Of a stretch of DNA of 64,000 nucleotides, positions 38,002-51,609 are shown piece by piece. Position numbers and translations under genes: made by a program. The DNA is from Aulostomus chinensis (taxonomy: Eukaryota > Chordata > Actinopteri > Syngnathiformes > Aulostomidae): the NCBI GenBank assembly GCA_037954235.1, contig JBBMOA010000016.1:20428383-20492382 (forward strand). Direction: 5' to 3'. Every line of letters begins with the position of its first letter. The first letter of the stretch is position 1. A model generated the notes under the pieces. That model did no database searches and was not told where the DNA came from. It saw only the letters and a list, made by a program, of their open reading frames with translations.

Positions 38002-41000
38002 CCTGTTTTCTGCAAAAGTAGGATAACAGGAGGTAAGACATGAACAACTTTTTCTCATAATAAGAAGTGATCCGACATTTACAGACATGCCCCTGGAGAG
38101 TAGTTTGGAAAGGTCAAGCAACTGCAACACCAGTGGAGGCCCGCCCGCACAAGTGTCACAGTACTCCGAAAGAACAGCATTGCACTGTAATCTCAGTCAG
38201 CGCAGCAGTAAAAGGTTACAACAAATGAGCAGTTTAACACTAAATTCATTTATCTGTGTGATCACAAAGGTTGCCGTAGCATCATGAGACTGCTGAATAT
38301 TATTACCATGTGCAGGGAGCGTCTGGCATTGTGTACAATTACAAAAGCGCAATTAGCATTTATATAGATTGCAAGTGAGGCAGGGGACATGATTTAGATA
38401 ACTGGTGAGGGCTAAAGGCTGGTCTGATTACAACAGACATGTGTAATTTGATGAGATTTTCACCCCACTTTGCTTTTATGCCACATTCCTGGACAGATCA
38501 TGTTGGTTAACATGACATCGAATAGATTAGAATGAAAATGAAATGCAAGAAATTTATAAAAGCAAATTTAGTGGCCGAGTTGATGATTTACACTCTAAAA
38601 AAAAAAGGGCACAATAAGATTGTTTCCAGCTGCTCATACCCTTAGGTATAGCTGTCTAGCTTGACCAAAAAAAATGAATGGGGGGATAAATGCCAGTCCA
38701 TTTCCCATACCTACACATTCCTGGAAAAAGCGCTGACAATTAACATTTGTCTCTTGATGGGTGGTGGTGGTGGGGCTGGTGGTGGGGGGTTGTCTGGGCC
38801 TCTCATGTGTCTGATAAGAGAGAAGGCAAATAAACTGGGAGAGAGAGACGTGTAATGCCATTTGGCGAACTGGCATATGAAGAAAGGTCCCAGGATGAGC
38901 ATCATCAAAACAAGTCAGCAAAACCGTATTCTGTTGCCTCCCCCTCCCTGGCCAGAGAGTCAGGGCCATGGCTGTTTGATCTCCAAAAGACCCTTGTGGG
39001 AAGAAATTAGCTGAGGCTGGAGGAGTAGAAATGATATAGTCGTGTTGTCATAGGTCATCTCAGCTTTGCATCCCAGAGACCTGCACAGTGTTCATTCAAA
39101 GGTGGACGAAACACACTAAGGAGTACAAAGCAAATTTAATTTGAATGATTTTCCTTTGGTGATCTTCTGTCGCTGAGAAAGTTGCTTCCAGCTATGCTAA
39201 AACTTTCTAGTTCAAAGACTGCATACCAGGACACTCCGTTACACAGATAGTCAAACTGATTTGTTTTAATCAGATGTTAGCTAAACTCCCAGATCGATAC
39301 TGTCTAATGAGATCAATGAGCATTTTCAAGTACCCTATTGGAAAAGATTGATTCAAACAGCAAAATCTGCACAATCCTCACTTGAGGTGTTTGGAGTTTT
39401 TTTGCCTTTTGTTTCACAGCAGAATGCGTAAAAACATTTTAAATCATCTTTGACTCACAAGATTGGTTTTTTCCCCACCACCATCGTCTTCACAAATATT
39501 CCAGAACTTTGCTGTCATCTCCTGACAGTATGCAATAACCATGTCCAACTGTTAGCAATGTTCTCAAGACCTCGCTTCATATTTCACTGATGGATGGCTT
39601 TTCTTCTATGTTTTGTTTTTTTTTGTTTTTGTTTTTACAGCCGCAACCATGCACAACAATGCACCACGATCCTCTGGCAGCACCACACACTTTCGTTATT
39701 CACAACATAACTTTACGTTGACAGACAAGTCAGTAGTTACATAATGTGTCAACAAAGTGACAACAAAACAAACTTCATGTGACTAATAAAGTTACTGTTT
39801 TGTTTTTTTGTTGTTTTTTTGGTGAACAGTAAATGTAAAGATAATTTTTTTCTGTCGTTTTTTTTTAAGACATTTTGTCCACCAGGTCCGTCACTTTGGA
39901 ATTCGCGCTCGTGTTTTAATTCTCTTAATGTGTAATATGTTTAAAGTAAGAGGAGTTGGTGAAATTCCGAATAGAAATTTAAAAAAAACAACAACAACTT
40001 TAAAGGAAATAAAGGAATACTGTGGCCAACACAGGACAACCAAAGTATTGGTGTGAAAGTGACATCACACATGATCCCTCGCCTCTATTGCTCTGCCTAA
40101 TGATGTAGCTCTGCAGTGCCCCCTAATGATCTGAAGGGTTTTGTGGGAGTATCTCACCAAATTTGGGCCTCATCTATGAAATGTTTGTCATTCGCACTGT
40201 CGGACTTTTCTTCAGCCCTTTATTTAACCTTACGCTTACATTTATAACACCTCATTCCTGACAACTGGCATCATGTAACTGCCAAATCACCCAGACTGGG
40301 AAGCGCGTTAATTTCGAAAGGGGAAAACAACAATTCAACATATTCAATTTTAAGACGATATGTATACGTTTTTATTTGTAGGTCACTTCTACAATGTTGA
40401 CAAACCCCCTCAATACCTCACCAAATACAATGACCGTGACACCTGTGTGTTTTAGCTTTGGCCCTGATAAGTGCACATATAGGATCATAAATACAAATCC
40501 ATACACACATTCTTAGATGATGACAGTGGGAATAAATTCAGGGACCTTTCTGCTGAGTCATCCTGGTTCTGTGATGTATTAGGTCATAGTAACCAAAACA
40601 TTACTCATGTTACTATTCCTGCTTTGAGCATTTTCCCTTTGTAATGTACACCATTAATCTTGTTGTTACAGTATTGTTATGTGTTGTAGCAGTCTCTAAG
40701 ATGGGCTTTTCTTTTGGTAAAAATTCTTCCTGTTTAGATAGAAGAAGAAAGGAGGATACATAAATCCTTAAAAAGTGGGGGTTTGACTCTTTCTGGCACT
40801 TTTTCAAGCAAACCAGAAGTTTCCTGGTTTGAAATACACTGTCGGTGAAGTTCTTAAAGTTTAGTTTGGTTTACGCAGTCGAAGAGAAGTAATGACTTTG
40901 AACATGAACCATTGAAATGAGATGATGTTTGATGCCTGACCTTTCTGTCTCACACACACTGAGGATGGTCACAGATGTGCATTAGCTTAAAAGACCCATT

Positions 41001-42559
41001 CATCTCACAGCTGCTGATTATCAGATTATTCCTCGCACATTTCAAGTCAGTGAGAGGTAATCTACAAATCAATATCTGACCTGTAATTATACAAATGTTT
41101 TCTCTTGATTCTGTCTCCAACTGAGGGCCTGTAATTGAATTTTGTGGTTGAGTTAAACATCTCTTAAGGTAAACACAGATTTAACAAACGCTCACTCCCA
41201 GACATGGGTTTCTAGTGTCCACAGTGCGCATCTACCACCTGCTGCAGACGGTGTCACTTCATGCACTTAAAGATTCTAAAGAACATAGGTAAGCTTAAAG
41301 GCATTGCCTCAGGGATTAGTGTGTAATCAGTGTGTTCTCATGTCATAGGGAGTAATGTAATTCCCCGGTGTTCAAAGAGAGAGAGCCAGCCAGCCAGCAG
41401 AGGCTCGGGAGTAATCAACGCAAGACCTTTCAATAAGTCATTGCTCAAAACTCGGTTCAAAGCTGCATTCTTGGAAAAGCGCAGAGCCGTGAGAATGGCA
41501 GAGGTCACCTCGCTGAGTTACGGTGTCTGGTGGGGACTATTGATCAGCCTGATTGTAATTTCGCAAAGAATGAATTAGTGTGACCTCCTTGTGACAGCCA
41601 CATGCCAAAGATGTCGCATCTGTCAAACGCGATTAATCTGCCTCTTGAGGAAAGGTGCTGGACTCACATTTCTTTGCCATTTCAAACCCAAATTGGAGAT
41701 AAATCTTTTTTTAGAGTTGTTAGAGGAGTGCCAACTCAAATCTACAATTTGCCATCAATTTGATGCTTGTGAACAAATGAGACCACCGTGGGAGATGGCT
41801 GGCCACCTTGGGGTGTCTCTGGGTTCCAAAAAATGTGACGCTACTTTTGACAAACTAGATGCTTCTCCCTCTCGAAGTCTGTTTGAAGGTAGGTTTGAAT
41901 GTCGTCATCGTCGTTTGAATCTGAAAAAAGAAGTCAAGTCAATTTTTTTTGTCTCGCACCAAATCCCAACAGAAATTCTCTCATGACACTTTAAAAGTAG
42001 AGCATGTCTAGTACCACACTCCTTCAATGAATCTACACCCAACAATTCTCCATCAGCAAGCACATCCTGCAACAGCGGCGATGAAAACCTTCCTTTTAAC
42101 AGCCAGGAACGTCAAGCAGACCCAGGCTCAATGGGGACGGCCTTCTGCTTAAAACAGTTGGGGGGAAAGAGAGCAGGAGAGCGGGGCAGAGACGGAGACA
42201 GATTATGGCGAACGACAGATACACAGAAGGATAGGGGGGGGGCAGAGATAAAGAGGGGGAGAAACGGGGAGAGAATGATGGACAGACGGGGACGTGAATA
42301 GGTGGCACTAAGGGTGGCAGCTTGAGGCTCTTCAGGTCTGTAGCCTCCTCCAGCAGCAGCAGCAGCAGCAGCCAGGCATCTGGGAAGTGGGGAAGCACAA
42401 ACGCTCAAGAAAAAGAAGAAGAAGACGAGTTTGTAAAACAAATGAGTTCAGGAAGACTGAAAGGACAAAGAGGAGAGAGCAGCCCAGTGCACCATGGGAG
42501 ATCCCCTGGCAGTCCTATAGCAGCATATCTAAGGGTTCGTATAAGCAGCACTAACTATA

Positions 42560-42770
42560 AGCTTTCTCAAAAAGGAAGGTCTTATGTCTGCTCTTCAACA
42601 TAGAGAGGGTGTCTGCATCCCGGACTGAGACGGGTCCACAGGATGGGAGCCTGACAGCTGAAGGCTCTGGCTCCCATTCTACTTACTTTCTGGCTCCCAT
42701 TCTACTTTAAGAGACTCTTGGGACCACAACTAACCCTGTATTCTGGGAGCAAAGGGTTCTAGCTGGGTAA
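42560..42770 (+). mobile_element. fish dispersed-repeat fragment with internal duplication
   Basis: Sequence such as GAGCCTGACAGCTGAAGGCT and GTATTCTGGGAGCAAAGGGT matches a dispersed fish repeat I recognise but cannot name. Within it a 23-base unit (42666-42688) is tandemly duplicated (42689-42711). Family and boundaries are uncertain. Confidence 0.5.
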
Positions 42771-44467
42771 TAAGAAGCAATTCTATAGTTTTCTTTTCGT
42801 GTCAGTGCAGCTGGAAAACGAGCTATTTTAGGTGCTTTAAAATGACACAATAGGTTTGATGATTTCTTTAGTTTTATGAGGGAAAACCGGCATTAATCAA
42901 TATTTGTATTTCTGTATTAAACAGCTGTGAGCTGGAGGCTTTTGGTTCCAGGTTTGTCCTTGCTGTTCTTATTCCTGCGCTAATCTCAGGAATGCCATGA
43001 GGGATTTCCTCTAAATTGGCACAGATGTCCACTGGAACTCAAAGATACAGCAGAAGATATTTTGGTTGTCAAAGGTCAAGGTCAATGTTACCTCACATAA
43101 CTGTTATTTCAGGTACATCTTGAGAGAATTTCTTCAAATCTGGAATACACACATGGTGGTAGCATTTCTATTTCTTACTGTCAACAAAACAATAAAACCC
43201 GCCATGACTTATGCCATCTCTCAATACTTTTCCACCTCTGTGTTCATTTTTAGTTGTCAGCACAGTTATTTTATAGAATTTCACCAAATTTTATTTAAAT
43301 CATAAAAAAATAATGTTGATGGTTATAAAGGCTCCATGCACATCAAGCTTCTCCTTACTGAACAAACATGCACCACATCCCGTTCTTCTGGTACTTCAAG
43401 ATGTATAGCGCATTGTTACAAGAGTCTTTCATTCCTGAGTGCCTAAAGAGCGTCACAGATGTTGCAAAATCTGAATAAACTTGACATCTTTCAAAACGCG
43501 CTTCTCGTTATCCTCACAAGGACAAGCCACCGATAGAAATCTTGGCTTGTACTGATGCACTCCTTGTGTCTCTTTCCACATATTCTCAGTCCAGCTGTAA
43601 ACATGGAACCATTCACAGTTTTTGCATTCATATGGTAATGAATATTTGTGAATGCAGAAAACCTCGTATCAGGAACATAATTTCTAGGCAAGATTAGCTG
43701 AATGAACATCACCTGGCAATAATATGTTAGTATGTCAAAGCCATTTCTTGAAACTTCACTATTTCCTGCCTTCTTCTGTGAGCACAACGTAGTCGACCTC
43801 ACATTTGTAAGCATAATTAATGTGATTGATGGTCATATTAAGCTTTGGATGCAAGCCAAGACGTGTAAGGCAAAAGCTAAATCCAAAATAAATTTCAAAT
43901 CCAACACAGATGATGATATGGGTATTATATTCACACAAGCTCATTTTTTTTTTAAGTTCAAGAGAGGTCATTATGCAACATCTAAACTCCCTGTGGTTGT
44001 AATTATTACCATGAACCCTGACAGTGCTGCTCATGTCTATGTTGGATGATTAACTATGACTTGTGAAATCTCAAAAGTCTGCTATAGATCTGTTTGGCAG
44101 ATACTGTATATAACCCCACACTTTGAAATCCCAGTAAACAAAATCCCTTATCTTTCATTCAACCTCAGACCAAATGTGTCAGCGAGAAATATATAAATAA
44201 AACAATAACTTCAACACATGATACCTCACATGTGTATTTGTATGAAGCTCTGCATCTGTGTAATATGTCAAATGAAATCCCAGGATGAGACATTATAGAA
44301 TGTGCCTGACTGTATATTTATAAACCCTCAGCACAATGAAAAACCTGCAAACTGTTCTGTGCGTTGTGGTGGAATCTCAGCCGCAGCTTAGCACGTGTCC
44401 ACACTCACCTATATAAGTCACAGGATGTTATCACAAACACTCACACACACCAACACAAAGGCTTGAG

Positions 44468-44519
44468 AGCTGGAGGGTGTTGCTGCTCTTACTATGCTCT
44501 GCAGCAACACCCTCCAGCT
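44468..44519. repeat. perfect 19-bp stem hairpin
   Basis: The arms 44468-44486 and 44501-44519 are exact reverse complements, with a 14-base loop. The stem is GC-balanced. Function is unknown; the stem is shorter than a typical animal pre-miRNA. Confidence 0.9.
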
Positions 44520-44802
44520 GTTAAATAAAGAGAACCCACCAGGATAAGAGATGAGGCTCGTAATTCATAATTACATTTTTTTTTTTAAATTTCACTTGAG
44601 TTTTGTGTTCACATTGATTCCGCTCAGAGCCACAGCCGATTAAAAAAAGGAGAAATGGGGGTTTAGTATCTGTTAAAAAGAAGACAAAAAAGCCAACAGA
44701 AGGAGAAAGTTGGTGAACATAAGCTTTCCTTCACTAAAGTTTTGCTTGTTTCACATTTAAACTTTAACAGAAATATTGCCTTATATGAGGATTAATGAAT
44801 GA

Positions 44803-45218
44803 CTTTGGTGATTATCCATCCATCCATCATCTATCATTCATCCATTTTCGACCATGTTCCTGTTAAGGGTCGTATGGGGGGTGGATCCTATCCCAGCAGC
44901 CTTCGGGCAAGAGGTGGGGTTCACCCTGGACGGGTCGCCAGTCCATAGCAGGGCCAACACATAGAGACAGACAACCATTCACACTCACAGTCACACCTAC
45001 GGTCAATTTAGAGTATCAATCAGCCTTATTCCCTCTAGAAGTCTTTGGACTGTGGGAGGAAGCTGGAGTACCAGAGAGAACCCACACAGGAACAGGGAGA
45101 ACATGCAGACTCCACACAGAAAGATCCCGTGCTCAAGCAGGGACTCAAACCCAGAACCTTCTTGCTGTGAGGCAACAGTGCTGACCACTGCACCACCGTG
45201 CTGCCCTTTGGTGAATAT
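44803..45218 (-). mobile_element. tRNA-derived SINE, copy 5, with target-site duplication
   Basis: The element body is 44816-45205 on the minus strand, from GGCAGCACGGTGGTGCAGTGG to the GATGGATGGATAA tail. It is flanked by CTTTGGTGATTAT (44803-44815) and CTTTGGTGAATAT (45206-45218), 12 of 13 bases alike. This is a target-site duplication and fixes both ends of the element, supporting LINE-mediated retroposition. Confidence 0.9.
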
Positions 45219-47274
45219 AACTTTAAAAAAATATGTTTGACAGCTGGAGTGTAAACTGGACAGAGCAGCTAATGTCAGTATCTGCTAGAATAGCAGTTTC
45301 CACACAGGGGTTACTATAAAATGGAGAGCTTGAAAAGGTGCATTCTCCAGCTCACATACGGCGCCACTCCAAGAATGCTGTTGTTCGGGAGCTAGTAAGT
45401 GTAAGTGCACCAGATAATTTGGTAAATTTTTTGCTTTTAAAAAAATTTGATGCATTGTCAGATGTTTAATCAAATTCAATATGTTACCTACCTTTCACAA
45501 TATCGCATTTGAACACTTGTTGCAGGTTGCCACGTCTGCATCTTTTGAGGCGAAGTATGGCCAACCTTGAGACCATTTCGCCTTAGGCGTTTTAAAGGGT
45601 CACTTCCATCCATGCAGGTGAAAAACTGACATGATGTCACGTGTAGCGTCGGCACAGCAATAGAGGTAAGGGGGCGGTCATTAAAAATTCACTGGCACCA
45701 AAATGAAGCACTGAAATCTGCATTACTTTTCGGTCTGTTTACTTCCGTTTGCTTCAGCACCGTTGCGTTGCCATTATGGTACCAAGTATCGGTACCCATC
45801 CCTGGTCACAGATCAATGTCATATAATAAGGTTCACATTTATGAAGTACTTTGAAATGCTCAGCTAATGTGAATTTTAATTGAATAATTTTTGTGTAGCA
45901 AAAGCACGTTGCCCATTACATCAGCTCTTTGAACAACTTCATCTATTCAAAGATCACTTCAGCAGCCCATAGGCTCCATCCTTTTTAATGAGCAGCAGCT
46001 GTTGTGGCCCTATCCATGGTAACCAGATGTTCCAGTTTGTCCAGTTTGAAGATGGTTACTTGAGTCATGGCAAAAATATATAAAGGAATGCTAATTTTCT
46101 ACAATGACAACTCTTCCTTCACAATCAAAGGAGCATTTTTTTTTTATGTCTGATTGTGACTGTAGCTGATTGGCTGAGACAACCAGTTTATCAGTTGTTA
46201 TCATAGAGATTAATTAGTGCAGGTGTAACAGAGATGCTGCTGCACAGAAACTTTTTTTTTTAAAAACCTCCCTTTCTTAATTGTCTTCATTAGCAGTTCC
46301 TGTTTGCCGCACGAAATTTGCACGGATCATACAGTTTCTGATCGTCATTTCTAGATATTCTGTGTCCATCTTTATTTTAAAATCAACACATAAATGACAA
46401 CAAATTCAAATGTATTCACACATTCGCTTTATCTATGCAGTGAAGGCCCTTCAAGCAAAATCATTAAATGGTAATAAAAGAGCAAAATGTGCATGTTGGC
46501 AGTCTCTTAAGACTTTTTTAAAGTTTAATGCGAAGAAGATCCACTTATAAGTGAGTATTTTTCCATCTTAGTATCAGAGTTTTTTCAGCGCTGTCTGGAC
46601 TACTGTTGGCTTCTCAGTGTGTGGGATTAATAAATACTACAATCGTGTACTTTGGCAATGGAGGGTACATTCAGGCTTAGATGGGGACTCGAGTCTGTGC
46701 GACTTGGATTTGAGTCGACTGGAGTCACTGGTTTGATGACATAAGGCTCAACTTTGTCATTAGTTAAAGTGTTTACCTGAGACATGATGACTTGAATTAC
46801 TTGACCGTTTTCATTTTTGTAAAGCATCTCAGAAGCTAACCGCTGTGCTGTTGTCACAAGTGGTCTAGCGCAGTGTGATCTCTGAGTCTTCGTACAAATA
46901 AATCAATATTATATTGAATTCCTTTTTAATTTAGTAATCAATGTTCCATGTCTGTAGCAGTGGTAGCTCTGCTATATCAAACCCATGATGCTTTGAGTCT
47001 GTTAACCAATCAGAGTGGCTATATCAGACGGTGGATCCTTGTCACATGCAGCTGGAGATCCTCAAATGTTGTGCACAATGTGGCAGCATGAGACAAGCAA
47101 GAGCACCTTTATCTACAGATCTACACTATACTTTTTGCTACCGCAGCAGCCAAAATAAGAACAGACTACCATATATCTGACAAATAGATTGTTTGATTTG
47201 TGCATTTTGATAGCATGGATAGGCGTGCATGCAGGGCAGCTGGCTTTTTGAGAGACAGAGAGAGCAAGAGAGAC

Positions 47275-47311
<37 letters not shown>

Positions 47312-49676
47312 GAGCTTTGGATATATAGTTGTTGATTTTTGTTAACAGTTTTACACACTGGAGGTGAAAGGAGTGAGATGTGGCCCTTTGGTGAAAGGGA
47401 ACTTGACGATGGGCTTTAAGGTTAAGACTTGAGACTTGCAAATGAGTTATAGGATTCCGTTTGTATGTTTAGGAACATTGGAGTATATATAGCAATAAGT
47501 GTACCAACCTTAATACAATCGTCCTTCTGCAAACTTTCCATCTTCAAAATTCCATTTGCCTGTTCTTTTATGTCCATGTATTTCCACTGTGTCAATGCAC
47601 CACTAACCACTGTTTCTCCTGTTTCCTCCGCTCCTCATCCTGATAGTAATTGTTCTTTCAGAGCTCAAACATGTCCATTTCAGGAGTCCCTTAGTTTCTA
47701 GCTCTCCTCAACCTTTACCACATGGGTTTGTATCCTCATCCAATCCTAAGCCTCCAGTGAAAGCGCCAGGCCAGCCAATTCCACAGGTCACTGCCCTTGT
47801 GGAAGCCTGGTAAACACATAATAGAGGGAAGGGATAAAATGGGATTGTGTTCCCTGTCCACAGAATAAGATTGAAAATATTTGTGTGACTCCTTCAATAT
47901 TGTTACCATATAACGCCACTGAAATGATTCTGATTTATACTTTGAGGCAGGTGTTCATGCAAAACCCTTGTATCAAGGGCATTTCAGTTTCAGAGCTGCT
48001 GCAAAGTGAATGATGGCATCTGAAAAGAAAAGCCTTCAAAGTATTTTGGCAAACGTGAAAGTTTGGAGGGTAACTTATTGGACTCTTCTTGAGCAAAGCA
48101 CAAAACTGAACTTGGTGAGAGTGTTGCTAAACAAAAGCAATCATATAGAGGTCTGGACAAAGTGTGCAGGCATAAATCCTCATTTAGGTCACTGACGTGT
48201 GACAAGCTGGCATCCACTAGAGAAGACAAGATCAAAGACCGAGATCGGGACAGTGAGAAGGTGATTCACAACTGAGAGAAAAGTTTGTACAGGTGCAAAC
48301 TTCACCCGTTAACTCATAAGTTTAACAGAAAACACAATGCTGATGTGTCACAGGTTCCATAACCTGAAAGGTCACTCAAGTTGTTCTTTTGAAACCAAAT
48401 CTGAACTGTTCAGAATGATATGCATCATCTAATAGCAGGACAAATGTAAAATTATTTCAATAACATTTATAAGTCATTTTTAAAGATCATGACTTATTAT
48501 CTGCTTATTTAATGGATATACTCTTTGCAGTGATGTCCTTGTAAAGGGCTAGAAACCTGATATCACTATCATGTTTCTGTTGCATGATACAATAACTATT
48601 AATTCACTTTCCATATTTCAGTTGTGCGTCCACAGCGTCTGCCTGTCACAGTGACCCTCATCCATGAGTCGGGACTTTTTGGAAGTGCTCTTCATGTCTG
48701 AGTTGCTGCAGTGTTATCGTGACCTCATTGGCTCCTCACGTCTGTTTGCTGGGGAGTTGGCGTTACCGTGCTGGCTGTTTGTGTCTGTGTGGCTGCAGTG
48801 TGAGCATTCGTTTGTTGGCTACTCACATCCCTGAACCACTGCCAGTTGCCACCGGTCCCCAGTACCTCTTCCTATCCTTGAGTCTGAGTGGACACTAAAT
48901 TTGCGGGAAAAAAAATCCTTAGGTTGGTTCTGGGAAAATCATGTTAATGAGAGTGGGTAGGTTGGACATATGGACGGACAGCCTAAAAGAATAAAGCTGA
49001 CTCCAGCCCATGGCCGAATGCATTTTACTCCCATTTTTGCTCCCACTACTACACAGACAAACACAGGATCTGAGATTTCTTTAAGGCACATAAAATGTTT
49101 CTTTTTAATTGTTATCACAAATGTCTTACAATCAGTGTAAGTGGATGCATCGTCTTTGCCAAGAATGCTGGTTAAATGTTCAACTAGCCGGACAACCTCA
49201 GTTTACGTGTAACTCGGCAGCCTGGGACTGCCACATCCAGGCAGCTTCTTCACCTGCAAGGTGGTCTGACGCCAGACACCCAGAAGACTGATGCAAAAGT
49301 TGGTTTACACAATCAAAGGATTGTGCTCAAACTGTCAGAAATATGCACGTCAGAGAAGCTGATCTGAGAGCTTGACATCCTGACCTGAGCGCCGTTTGTT
49401 GTCGTAAGTGAATGGGATGCTCCTTATTGTTGTTCCAATTGAACTCCAAAGCAGCAATTTCCACTTTTCTGATTGGAAATTTCAACCCATTTTGTGTGAA
49501 TATGTTCATATGACATTTGTATGCGTGCAATACAATGCAGAGTGTGTCAGTTGGTGTAACAAATTGCTGAGACATAAACAAACTCTTTTTTTAAACATTT
49601 CCCTCTGCATCTTCCAAAATATGGTCTGCTCAGACATTATGAATGATGAATTAGGTGATATGGAAGACTGTGTTGT
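45219..49676. other. gene-desert segment
   Basis: No gene is recognised. A (GACA)n/(GAGA)n patch lies at about 47255-47312. Open frames on both strands are short and lack family features. Confidence 0.5.
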
Positions 49677-50031
49677 GGCAGCACGGTGGTGCAGTGGTTA
49701 GCACTGTCGCCTCACAGCAAGAAGGTTCTGGGTTTGAGCCCCAGCTTGGGCACGGGGTCTTGCTTTCTTCCACAGTCCAAGGACTAATGTGCTCTGCACA
49801 ACGACCTTGAGTGCCAAGAAAGGTGCCTTTAAATGAATTTTATTATTATCATTATTATTAGAGACATGCGAGAGGGGATGAGGCTGATTGATACTCTAAA
49901 ATGACCATAAGTATGACTGTGAATGGTTGTCTGTCTCTATGTGTTGGCCCTGCGATTGACTGGCGACCCGTCCAGGGTGAACCCTGCCTCTTGCCCAAAG
50001 GCTGCTGGATAGGCTCCAGCCTATAGAAAAA
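49677..50031 (+). mobile_element. tRNA-derived SINE, copy 6, split by a nested insertion
   Basis: The head GGCAGCACGGTGGTGCAGTGG with B-box-like GGGTTTGAGCCCC is followed by CACAGTCCAAGGAC, then by about 80 foreign bases ending in a (TTA)n tail. The SINE body resumes at about 49861 with GACATGCGAGAGGGGATGAG and continues to AGGCTCCAGCC. The 3' tail is deleted. The insert, with CCTTGAGTGCCAAGAAAGGT, looks like the 3' end of another retroposon. Confidence 0.8.
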
Positions 50032-50857
50032 TGTTTAGGAGACTCACTGACCTGTGATATAATGAACCTGTGTTGTGTAACTCTCCTCTGCCTCGTGCAG
50101 TGTATGATCAGGATCTGGTGCTGAGGTTGGTAGAGTGCTGGTTGCAGATTGTATTTTTTGTGTGTGTTGAAAGCTGGGACCTTGTCATTATGGGAGGGGT
50201 TAGCTTGTGGCTACTGGGCTGTCTGAGCTATTCTTTGTTTTGCAGGTGCTCAATGGGTTTGGCGTGGTCATGGTTATTGACAACACCTGGGCCCAGTCTC
50301 TCCCAGTATATACTGTAAGCCACCCTGCCTCGGTTCATGTGTGAAAGGGGATGAGAAACGTTGTTCTACCAAACCATAATCCCACTCCTGTTTTGTCATT
50401 CCTCCAGCAATGCATATATGCACTCACTACTGATTGATACATGCTGCATATTTGATCTTTATTTTGATGTTTGCCTTTAATAAATAATTAATTTGTTTGC
50501 AGCGTTTGTGCCACTTCTTGTTTTTTTGTTGTAAAGGCTTGAGTCGGTCATGAGACCCAGTGGGTTTATGGTACTGGGGCATGATTCAGACATCAAACAC
50601 ACATCTATTTAAGACCGCAATTTAAATGCACAATGACACCAGACTGTTCAGCAACTGCTATCCCCTCACGTTGCAGTGTGATATTATTGCAAGGACCTGG
50701 ACACCCCTTCCCCCCAAGACAAACCTGTGTAATGATCAACATGTTTATCTGTCGGGTAGAGAGAATTCAAATTGATTTTAACGCATTTTTTTATATTATT
50801 GATAGAGAAACTTTGTGTGTGTATCAGAAGTCATGGCTCTTCTACTCCTCATTCTGG

Positions 50858-51090
50858 GCCTATTCCAGCTTTCTTCAGGCGAGATTCACCTGGACGTGTC
50901 GCCAGTCAGTCGCAGGTACAACACATATAGACAGACAACCATTCACACTCACAGCCACACCTACGGTCAATTTAGAGTATCAATCAGCCTCGTCCCCTGT
51001 TGATGTCTTTGGACTGTGGGAGGAAGCTGGAGTACCCAGAGAGAACCCACACAGGAACAGGGAGAACATGCAAACTGCACAACTGCTGCC
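50858..51090 (-). mobile_element. tRNA-derived SINE, copy 7, truncated, inverted
   Basis: The minus strand carries the shared body (TCCTCCCACAGTCCAAAGAC, TTGACCGTAGGTGTGGCTGT) and ends at AAAGCTGGAATAGGC. The head is reduced to GGGCAGCAGTTGTGC, so the B-box region is deleted. Confidence 0.75.
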
Positions 51091-51535
51091 CTATTATAAG
51101 TTCACAAGTATGTGAGATTCTCTTGTCCTGCATCATTTCCAACAATAAGAATATAACTTCTGTCCCAGTATTTCAAAATTCAAATCATGTTGCAAACCTT
51201 CCTGAGACTATGTTGTGGCTCTACATTGCAGTTGCTGTTCGCTGCAGAGCAAATCCGCTCAGTCAGCCATCCTGCAGCTTTAGAACACACATGTAAAAGA
51301 TCGCTTGGTCTTAAAAACAAGGAAACTACTCATCCTTTTCATTGTTCATGGGCTTTATGAGCTTAGAGGAGGCGCTCAGGGAATGTGACTGAGGTTTCTC
51401 ACCAATATTGCATGTAATAAATGACCAATTTCTAATGTGCTTGTTTTAGAAGATATTACACAAAATGAGGAATGCTTTGCGGCAAAGTGTCCTTTGTAAG
51501 CTCATTAGGTGATTAGTGAGCAAGTGCTTTTGGTG

Positions 51536-51536
<1 letters not shown>

Positions 51537-51608
<72 letters not shown>
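51537..51608. repeat. (TG)n microsatellite
   Basis: Perfect TG run of about 36 units. Confidence 0.97.

Positions 51609-51609
<1 letters not shown>

Larger units (their letters stand above)
33660..44467. other. gene-desert segment
   Basis: No exon is supported on either strand. Microsatellites lie at 35174-35232 (TA), 37947-38001 (CA with GC interruptions) and 42346-42371 (AGC). Non-repetitive blocks at about 36570-36830 and 41330-41640 are candidate conserved elements. A dispersed-repeat fragment lies at about 42560-42770. Confidence 0.5.

Noticed and set aside
45003..45188. Similar minus-strand peptides from the 33.5-kb and 45.1-kb SINE copies
   Set aside because: The matching frames arise because both lie in copies of the same non-coding SINE; there is no conserved start or domain.
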